28,271 nucleotides of DNA from positions 1-28,271 of the forward strand of contig JAAEOP010000169.1 in NCBI GenBank assembly GCA_024223125.1, written 5' to 3'. Under the pieces are notes generated by a model. That model searched no databases. It saw nothing but the letters and a program-made list of their open reading frames with translations, and was not told the DNA's origin. Numbering within the stretch: position 1 is the stretch's first letter; each line of letters begins with the position of its first letter. Of this stretch, positions 22,493 to 28,271 are shown piece after piece. Both the position numbers and the translations under genes were made by a program. Source of the stretch: Chloroflexota bacterium. GTDB lineage: Bacteria > Chloroflexota > Anaerolineae > Promineifilales > Promineifilaceae.

Positions 22493-25313
22493 ACCGTTCC
22501 CGATTTAGCCAGCGCAAGGTTAACTCTCCAACACGGCCGGTACGCTGACGCAACACCATACATTCCGGCAGTGCATCCAAAAACATCTGACCATACCGTT
22601 TGGTCAGAACCCGTTTATCCAGAATGACCACCACTCCCTCATCTGTCGTGCGCCGAATAAGCCGTCCAAACCCCTGTCGAAAACGCAGCACTGCCTCAGG
22701 TATTGAATACTCAAAAAACGAATTCTCAAAAGTCTCTGAACGAGCGGCAAAAATTGGGTCAGAAGGGACATCAAAAGGCAGCTTGACCAGCATCACTGCT
22801 TGCAGCGCCTCGCCGGGTACATCTACCCCTTCCCAAAAGGAGCGGGTTCCTAACAAGACCGAGCGGCTGTGCGGCCGTTTGAACTGGGCTAACAGTTGCT
22901 GCCGTGAAGAACCGGAACTTTGGGCCAGGGTAGTGATACCCTGATCACTCAAGATTGGTTCAATTGCTTTGGCTGTCTGGTTAAGCTGCCCATAAGAGGT
23001 GAAGAGGGCCAGGGTACGGCCGTTTAACGCCAAAGCCACATCCACAATCGCCTCCTCCACAAAACGTTGGTAGCCGGGTTGGTTCGGTTCCGGCATATCG
23101 GTGGGCAGGTAAAGCAGCGTCGTGTTTTTGTAATCGAAAGGAGTGTCTACAGCCAGTTCATCTACTTCATAAGCGTACAGCCGCTCGCGTATATAATCAA
23201 AGGTTGGTTCCGAATCCCAGGAGCCGGGGTTGGCTGTCCGCAGCGTGGCCGAAGTAAGGATAACCGTTTCTAAAGCTTCAAAAATGTGTGCCTGCACCAG
23301 CGGGCCAATGTGCAGCGGGGCAGCGTGTAAGGAGATACGCTCTTTGAAGATTTCCACCCAGTAAATCATCCCCTCCTGGGGATCTATGATGATTTGGTCC
23401 AGGTTGGCGCGGGTTTCTTCCAGACTGCGGCCGTTGCTCAACAACGCCGCTCGTAATTCATCTACCTCTTCAATATCAAACTGATCCTGCACATCCGCCA
23501 GACCGCCGGCCAATTTAACAAAGCCATCCACAATCATCTTCAAATGGTTATTCAGATTGTCCCAGCTTAATTCCACTTCATCATAACCAGTCTGGGCGCG
23601 GGCGTCAGGCGTCAGGCGGAACTGTTCTGCAAATTTACTGCGCCGGTTCCTAAATTCCGACAAGAAAAAGGAGAGGGTCATAAAAAATTCATCCAGCCGG
23701 GAGCTGGCTACCTGACCTTCGCGGCGCATCATATTCACCACCGTGTCAAACTGCTCTGCAAATTGGCCGGGCATAGCCGCCTGTACCCGGTTTTGTAAAT
23801 CGGCCAGCAATCCGGCGCGGGGTTTGTTAATTTCGTCCAGAATCGCTTCCAAAAATTTGCGGTCGGCGCGGAAACTAAGGCCATTAGTCACGGCCGATTC
23901 AATATGATGTGCCTCGTCCACAATCAAATCCACAAAATCAGGCAAGATATGTCCTTCGTTGGCTACATCAGACAGCAGCAAAGCGTGGTTGACAATGACA
24001 ATGTGAGACAATTCAGCGCTGCGGCGGGCGTGATGCAAGGGGCAATTTTCCTGGGCGCATTGATCCAGAGAGCAGGAGACATTGTCCCCATTCAAGCGTG
24101 ACCAGGCCAGTCGCTCACCGGGGGTACGCAGGTTCAATTCTGCTACATCGCCGACTTGAGTTTGCCCCAGCCAGAGCAGAATGCGGGCAAACAGGTTCAT
24201 TTCGTCGGCGTTACTGGGGCCGCTATGACGCATTTGTTGGAAGAGCCGGGTACACAAATAATTGCTGCGCCCTTTGCGAACAGAAGCATGAAGTTCGAAG
24301 GGCAAAATTCGCTGCAATTCGGGAATGTCTTTGTGGATGAGCTGGTCTTGCAGGTTGATGGTGTTGGTGGAAATGACGACGCGACGGCCGTTTTCCACAG
24401 CCCAAAACGCGGCCGGAATCAGGTAGGCAATAGATTTACCTGTCCCCGTTGGCGCTTCTACGATGACATGGGAACCAAAATTGAGCGCGTCCACCACAGA
24501 GAGCAGCATCTCTTCCTGTTGCAGCCGGTATTCATAGCTGGTCATGGTTTGTTCAAAATTACCCCCTGGCCGGATGAGACTGGCGACCAGATCGGGGTCT
24601 AGATCAATGGGTTTTTCACGAGGAGTAGCAGGACGGCCGTTTAACTTTGGCGGTTTGAAGTAACGGGGCAAACGGCCGCGCTGCCGCATCTCTCCCCCTT
24701 CAAAGGCCGTCCTGGCGCGAATACCCAATATATCCTCAAAAAAGATTGTTTCCGGCCAACTCAAGTTTTGCCCAGCCAACACCAATTCATCTAACTGTGC
24801 CAGAGGGATTTTCAAAGCCTGTTCTTTGAGCGCCAGAAAAAGTTCAATTGTCAGAACAGCGTCATCCAATGCACGGTGGGTTTGTCCCCCGTCTGGCGTG
24901 GGTAGATTGAGAAAATAGGCTAATGCTTCTAAACCAAAACGGCCGGCGTCTGGAAACAGAATCGTCGCCAGAGTGACAGTATCTACCCGATGGTTGCCGT
25001 GCGCCAGCCGTTCAGCCTTCAAAAACCCGGCATCAAAGCTGACGTTGTGCCCCACCAACACATGATCGCCAATGATGGAGCGCAGTTTTGAGCGCAGCCC
25101 AAACATGCCTGGCGCGCCATCAACCATCTCCTGGGTGATGCCTGTCAGTTGGGTAATATAAGGGGGCAAATCCCGGTGCGGATTTACCAGGGAACTGAAT
25201 TCATCCAAAATTTCATTGTCGCGGAAGGTCACGGCCGCGACTTCGATAATGCGGTCATTGTTGGCGTCCAGGCCGGTGGTTTCCACGTCTATGGTGACGT
25301 ATGTGGTTGTCAT
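22491..25313 (-). CDS. dinG: DnaQ-type 3'-5' exonuclease fused to DinG-family helicase
   Basis: 940 residues. The N-terminal DEDDh exonuclease spans about 1-165, with TIDVETTGLD (Asp9, Glu11) and HRALDDA (His147, Asp150). The XPD/DinG superfamily 2 helicase follows: Walker A EAPTGTGKS at 286-294, DEAH at 466-469, four cysteines (354, 414, 419, 424) that would bind a 4Fe-4S cluster, and C-terminal GTRSFWEGVDVPGEAL and FRQGFGRLIRR. Such fusions occur in Firmicutes and Chloroflexota. Firmicutes homologues that lost the cysteines act as exonucleases only, whereas here they are kept, so helicase activity is plausible. Likely role: repair or resolution of replication obstacles. The ribosome site is weak. 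An extended -10 promoter lies about 60 bp upstream. Confidence 0.93.
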   Translation of the reverse strand: MTTTYVTIDVETTGLDANNDRIIEVAAVTFRDNEILDEFSSLVNPHRDLPPYITQLTGITQEMVDGAPGMFGLRSKLRSIIGDHVLVGHNVSFDAGFLKAERLAHGNHRVDTVTLATILFPDAGRFGLEALAYFLNLPTPDGGQTHRALDDAVLTIELFLALKEQALKIPLAQLDELVLAGQNLSWPETIFFEDILGIRARTAFEGGEMRQRGRLPRYFKPPKLNGRPATPREKPIDLDPDLVASLIRPGGNFEQTMTSYEYRLQQEEMLLSVVDALNFGSHVIVEAPTGTGKSIAYLIPAAFWAVENGRRVVISTNTINLQDQLIHKDIPELQRILPFELHASVRKGRSNYLCTRLFQQMRHSGPSNADEMNLFARILLWLGQTQVGDVAELNLRTPGERLAWSRLNGDNVSCSLDQCAQENCPLHHARRSAELSHIVIVNHALLLSDVANEGHILPDFVDLIVDEAHHIESAVTNGLSFRADRKFLEAILDEINKPRAGLLADLQNRVQAAMPGQFAEQFDTVVNMMRREGQVASSRLDEFFMTLSFFLSEFRNRRSKFAEQFRLTPDARAQTGYDEVELSWDNLNNHLKMIVDGFVKLAGGLADVQDQFDIEEVDELRAALLSNGRSLEETRANLDQIIIDPQEGMIYWVEIFKERISLHAAPLHIGPLVQAHIFEALETVILTSATLRTANPGSWDSEPTFDYIRERLYAYEVDELAVDTPFDYKNTTLLYLPTDMPEPNQPGYQRFVEEAIVDVALALNGRTLALFTSYGQLNQTAKAIEPILSDQGITTLAQSSGSSRQQLLAQFKRPHSRSVLLGTRSFWEGVDVPGEALQAVMLVKLPFDVPSDPIFAARSETFENSFFEYSIPEAVLRFRQGFGRLIRRTTDEGVVVILDKRVLTKRYGQMFLDALPECMVLRQRTGRVGELTLRWLNRER

Positions 25314-25378
25314 AAGGGTTTTCCGTTTTCCATTTGCAGTGTTAGGCGCCGATTTGGGTCGGCGGGAAATGAAGGGGG

Positions 25379-25387
25379 ATTATAGCA
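25379..25387 (-). promoter_or_regulatory. Extended -10 promoter of the exonuclease-helicase gene
   Basis: TGCTATAAT on the minus strand is a perfect extended -10 element. It places the start near 25372, with a leader of about 60 nt. No good -35 is visible. Confidence 0.5.
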
Positions 25388-25500
25388 CGGATTTTCTAGG
25401 GGTGGGGCATAATGTGGGAATAGATTGGGAGAGGCAAAATTGTCCCAAAACAATTTACTTCATGCCTTGACAGCAATACCAATAATGATACTATTTTGGT

Positions 25501-25755
25501 GTGGCTTCTGTTGCAAGAATTTTGACACAAATGCGTCGCAATCCAAAAGGGATTCGTTTTAGCGTCCTTTGTAAAGTTTGTGATCACTATTTTGGAGAGG
25601 CTCGACAAAGTGGCGGCAGCCATCGTATTTACAAAACCCCCTGGCAAGGCGACCCTCGTGTGAATATCCAAAATCACAAAGGCAAAGCCAAAGCGTATCA
25701 GGTAAGACAAGTTTTGAAAGCAATTGATAGATTGGAGATACAAAATGATTCTTGA
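25501..25755 (+). CDS. HicA-family toxin
   Basis: 84 residues. GVxF-type strand (PKGIRFSVLCKVCDHYFGEA), then RQSGGSHRIYKTPW, the HicA catalytic Ser-His loop, and RVNIQNHKGKAKAYQVRQVL, the C-terminal strand-helix. HicA enzymes are double-stranded-RNA-binding-fold mRNA interferases. The GTG at 25501 fits the family start better than the internal ATG at 25531. No strong ribosome site. It overlaps the HicB gene by 11 bp. Confidence 0.82.
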   Translation: MASVARILTQMRRNPKGIRFSVLCKVCDHYFGEARQSGGSHRIYKTPWQGDPRVNIQNHKGKAKAYQVRQVLKAIDRLEIQNDS

Positions 25756-26080
25756 GCAAGATCGTTATACTTACCGAGTAACCTGGTCAGAGGAAGATGA
25801 AGAATACCTAGGACTCTGTACAGAATTTCCCAGTCTTAGTTGGTTGGCGAATAACCCGGAAGATGCGCTACAAGGTATTCGCCAGGTGGTAGCCGAAGTC
25901 GTGGTTGACTTGGAAGCAAATGACGAATCTGTCCCCGAACCTATTGCTGTAAGGCAATATAGCGGCAAATTCTTGATCCGAATACCACCTGAAATTCATC
26001 GTCGTTTGGTACTTGAAGCGGCCGAAGCGGGGATTAGCCTAAACCGATTAGCGAGCGCCAGGTTAAGTCAACAAATGTAG
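25745..26080 (+). CDS. HicB-family antitoxin
   Basis: 111 residues from ATG 25745, with TTGGAG as the ribosome site. The N-terminal half (YTYRVTWSEEDEEYLGLCTE, then FPSLSW and NPEDALQGIRQVVAEVV) is the HicB degenerate RNase H-like fold that blocks HicA. The C-terminal half (FLIRIPPEIHRRLVLEAAEA, then GISLNRLASARL) is a ribbon-helix-helix DNA-binding domain for autoregulation. Start overlaps the end of the toxin gene. Confidence 0.85.
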   Translation: MILEQDRYTYRVTWSEEDEEYLGLCTEFPSLSWLANNPEDALQGIRQVVAEVVVDLEANDESVPEPIAVRQYSGKFLIRIPPEIHRRLVLEAAEAGISLNRLASARLSQQM

Positions 26081-26222
26081 TCAACTGTTTGGAAAGAACT
26101 TTCGCCAACAAATGGGCAGGTATCTATTCTACCTCGCTGATTCGCACCCCTTTTGACAACCCCCCACTGTTTTGTTACCATTCCGCTCATCAATTGAATA
26201 CGTAGGTATAAGTTTAATACTT

Positions 26223-26347
26223 CTTATCCAGAGAGGTCGAGGGACCGGCCCGTTGACACCTCAGCAACCGCCCATTATCAGGGAAATGGTGCTAAATCCG
26301 GCAGAAGTGTGTTCATTAATGAACACGCAAACTTCTGGGAGATGAGA
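26223..26347 (+). ncRNA. SAM-I riboswitch (S-box)
   Basis: CTTATCCAGAGAGGTCGAGG opens the aptamer (P1 and the kink-turn side of P2). GGACCGGCCCGTTGACACC, CAGCAACC, GGTGCTAAATCCGGCAG and the closing GGAGATGAG match the conserved S-box core. P1 pairs CTTATC with GATGAG. S-adenosylmethionine binding should favour the terminator that follows and switch off the methionine genes. The 142 bp before it (26081-26222) show no gene and no convincing promoter. Confidence 0.95.
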
Positions 26348-26368
26348 AATGGCGAAAAGTAAAAGCAG

Positions 26369-26403
26369 CGCCCCTTCTAATTCTTCTGGAAGGGGCGTTT
26401 TTT
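26369..26403 (+). terminator. Riboswitch expression-platform terminator
   Basis: CGCCCCTTC pairs with GAAGGGGCG across an 11-base loop, followed by six T residues. It lies 22 bp after the SAM-I aptamer. Confidence 0.92.
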
Positions 26404-26406
26404 GTT

Positions 26407-26470
26407 GGGAGTTTGAGAGATCGGAAGATTAGAGATTGGAGATTGTCTCATCCCCCAATCTCCAATCTCC
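26407..26470. repeat. Heptad inverted array, GAGATTG type, between riboswitch and metB-like gene
   Basis: A perfect 14-bp stem pairs GAGATTGGAGATTG (26432-26445) with CAATCTCCAATCTC (26456-26469) across a 10-base loop. It is preceded by further heptads (GAGAGATCGGAAGATTA). It would be in the 5' leader RNA, just before the ribosome site. Confidence 0.88.
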
Positions 26471-26486
26471 TGAAATAGGAGTAAAC

Positions 26487-27776
26487 ATGAGCAAGACAAT
26501 ATTTTCATCAAATGGTTCTAATGTTACAACGCAAGCAACACGGCCGTCAGGCGCATCAACCCGCTCCGTACATGGCAATCATCACCGCCGCGCCGCGCAT
26601 CCCTTTCATAGTTTGACGACCCCTATTATCCAGACGGCCACCTACACATTTGAGGACACGGCCGATCTGTGCAACTATATGGAAAGCAAAATGTGGGGTG
26701 GCAATGGGGATCGGGGAGAATACGGCCGTTACGGCAACCCCACCACGCGCCAGGTTGAAAAACATATTGCCGCTTTAGAAGGGGGGGATGACGCCATTCT
26801 TTTTCCGACAGGGATGACGGCCGTGACCAACGTCATCCTCTCCATACTGCCCACCGGCAGCCACATCGTCATGACCGACGATTGTTATCGCAAAACGCGC
26901 CAATTTTGCAATAGTTTTCTGGCTCGATTAGGCATTGAGACAACGCAGGTAGCCATGGGGGATTATGCCGCTTTGGAAGCGGCCGTTCAACCAAACACCC
27001 GCCTCATCATCAGTGAAAGCCCCACCAACCCGTACTTGCGGGTGGCCGATTTGGAACGATTGGCGGCCGTTGCCAAACAGCACAAGCGCGTCAAAACAAT
27101 TATTGACAGCACCTTTGCCACGCCGGTAAACCAACGGCCGTTAGCCTATGGTATAAACCTCGTCATCCACAGCGGCACAAAATATCTCAGCGGCCATAAT
27201 GACGTGATGGCTGGCGTTGTCGTTGGGGACGCGGGGCTGTTACACGCTTTGCGCCAGAGCCAGGGCATGTTGGGCGGCGTAGCTGACCCCCATGCTGCCT
27301 GGCTGGTAGAACGCGGTCTGAAAACATTGGCCCTGCGTGTAAAACAGCAAAACCATTCCGCGCAAACTGTAGCCGACTTCCTGGAAAACCATCCCCGCGT
27401 GGAACGAGTCTGGTATCCCGGACTGGCTTCCCACCCCGACCACCAAATTGCCCGTGAACAAATGGATGGGTATGGCGGTGTGGTCAGTTTTGAGATTGCT
27501 CCGATTCCCGGCGAAGAACCAGCCGACACCACAGCCCGCTTTATTGACGCCATGACGATTCCCTACATTGCCCCCAGCCTGGGCGGTGTAGAAAGCCTCA
27601 TCGAACAACCCGCCTATATGTCTTACTACGAACTGTCTACCGCAGAAAGATTATCCATCGGCATTAAAGATAATTTGGTCAGATTTGCTATTGGCATTGA
27701 GGATACGGCCGATATAGTGGCGGACTTAGAGCAGGCTTTAGAAAAAATATTGGAGATTGGGAGATTAGGAAATTGA
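26487..27776 (+). CDS. Cystathionine gamma-synthase-like PLP enzyme (Cys/Met metabolism family)
   Basis: 429 residues from ATG 26487 (AATAGGAG ribosome site). Fold-type I trans-sulfuration family: PIIQTATYTFEDTADL, YGRYGNPTTRQVEKHIAALE (phosphate and substrate Tyr/Arg), FPTGMTAV, IIDSTFATPVNQRPL (PLP-ring Asp) and HSGTKYLSGHNDVMAGVVVG with the Schiff-base Lys. The family includes cystathionine gamma-synthase, O-acetylhomoserine sulfhydrylase and methionine gamma-lyase. Placement behind a SAM-I riboswitch and before aspartate kinase favours a biosynthetic role. The last residues (LEIGRLGN) are encoded by the next heptad array. Confidence 0.88.
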   Translation: MSKTIFSSNGSNVTTQATRPSGASTRSVHGNHHRRAAHPFHSLTTPIIQTATYTFEDTADLCNYMESKMWGGNGDRGEYGRYGNPTTRQVEKHIAALEGGDDAILFPTGMTAVTNVILSILPTGSHIVMTDDCYRKTRQFCNSFLARLGIETTQVAMGDYAALEAAVQPNTRLIISESPTNPYLRVADLERLAAVAKQHKRVKTIIDSTFATPVNQRPLAYGINLVIHSGTKYLSGHNDVMAGVVVGDAGLLHALRQSQGMLGGVADPHAAWLVERGLKTLALRVKQQNHSAQTVADFLENHPRVERVWYPGLASHPDHQIAREQMDGYGGVVSFEIAPIPGEEPADTTARFIDAMTIPYIAPSLGGVESLIEQPAYMSYYELSTAERLSIGIKDNLVRFAIGIEDTADIVADLEQALEKILEIGRLGN

Positions 27777-27817
27777 GAGATTGGATAATCTCTAATCTCT
27801 CAATCTCCTAATCTCTA
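27750..27817. repeat. Heptad inverted array, GAGATTG type, spanning the stop of the metB-like gene
   Basis: The 22-base arm at 27761-27782 matches the reverse complement of 27794-27815 at 21 of 22 positions, with an 11-base loop. The left arm contains the last codons and stop (TGA 27774-27776) of the upstream gene. The right arm ends about 9 bp before the aspartate kinase ribosome site. Confidence 0.92.
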
Positions 27818-27831
27818 CAAACGGAGTGAGT

Positions 27832-28271
27832 GATGACCTTAGTAATGAAATTCGGCGGCACCTCGGTTGGCAGCGCCCAGGCGTTGCGCGAAACGGCCGA
27901 ACTGATTGTAGAAACACAACGCGCCTGGGGGCGAGTGGTAGTCGTGGCGTCTGGCATGGGCAGCAAACCGGTGAAGGTGACAGATTTGCTGTTAGACGGG
28001 GCACATTCGGCCGCGCAGGGTGACGGCGAAATGTACCGCCAAAACGCAGAACTGCTGCGCCAAATTCATCTGCAAGCGATTGATGGCTTGTTGGAGCCTG
28101 ATGGAGAACGGCAGCCAATGTTGGCAGACAACGGCCGTTTCATAAACCGTTACGAAGCATTATGCCAGGCTGTCCATGTGTTGGGCGAACTCAGCCCGCG
28201 GGCATTGGACGCCATCGGCGGTATGGGTGAGCAGATGAGTGTCCGTATTCTGGCCGCGTATCTGCGCCAGA
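27832..28271 (+). CDS. Aspartate kinase, N-terminal part (runs off right edge)
   Basis: ATG 27832 after ACGGAG; 146 codons are visible. MTLVMKFGGTSVGSAQALRE carries the KFGGTSV signature of the aspartokinase amino acid kinase fold, followed by VVVVASGMGSKPVKVTDLLL and LSPRALDAIGGMGEQMSVRI. It phosphorylates aspartate, the first step toward lysine, threonine and methionine. The window ends before the ACT domains, and before one could tell a monofunctional enzyme from a kinase-homoserine dehydrogenase fusion. Same strand as the SAM-riboswitch-controlled gene 55 bp upstream, so probably the same operon. Confidence 0.92.

Noticed and set aside
27826..28023. A 65-residue frame overlapping aspartate kinase
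   Set aside because: It is a shadow in another frame. The KFGGTSV frame starting at 27832 is the real gene.

Overview
This 28.3 kb window is bacterial chromosome. It most likely comes from the Chloroflexota (Anaerolineae/Ardenticatenia-like), judged from the mix of genes: a ROCO protein with a C-terminal Death-like tail, TumE and HicAB toxin-antitoxin pairs, type III glutamine synthetase, a DUF2085 protein and an exonuclease-DinG fusion. This assignment is inference. Two whole-window signatures stand out. The palindrome ACGGCCGT and its core CGGCCG are hugely over-represented (about 97 CGGCCG by hand count), like HIP1 in cyanobacteria. Many intergenic gaps hold degenerate tandem arrays of period 7, most with a reverse-complement second arm, like cyanobacterial STRR heptanucleotide repeats.

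Layout. 1-1062 (minus): the start of a probable transposase runs off the left edge, next to a di-heme cytochrome c peroxidase that has lost its C-terminus. 1108-6312 (minus): a compact cluster of six genes: a 53-residue protein, a LRR-Roc-COR (ROCO) GTPase, a 91-residue protein, a TumE-type toxin, a cytoplasmic family 2 glycosyltransferase and an unrecognised protein. 6355-8707 (minus): a PLP aminotransferase, a sugar nucleotidyltransferase and the stump of a response regulator. 8798-10490 (plus): a polytopic GT-C type glycosyltransferase and a small unknown ORF.

10570-14620 is a nitrogen-assimilation region in decay: intact type III glutamine synthetase (minus), an ammonium transporter cut off after about three membrane segments, an IS3-type insertion sequence reduced to its left end, and scraps of glutamate synthase large and small subunits spliced together. 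Heptad arrays lie at or beside several of these junctions.

14617-15489 (minus) is an unknown membrane protein. It is divergent from a cytochrome c maturation cluster at 15627-20125 (plus): CcmA, CcmB, CcmC, a CcmD-like peptide, CcdA and a membrane-anchored TlpA/ResA thioredoxin. A clear intrinsic terminator and a DUF2085 membrane protein follow. The ABC transporter and thiol-reduction branches are here, but CcmE, CcmF and CcmH are not.

21041-25313 (minus): FabF ketoacyl-ACP synthase and an exonuclease/DinG-type helicase. 25501-26080 (plus): a HicA/HicB pair. 26223-28271 (plus): a SAM-I riboswitch with its terminator, then a cystathionine gamma-synthase-like enzyme and the start of aspartate kinase, forming a methionine-responsive unit.

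No rRNA, tRNA or CRISPR array was seen.
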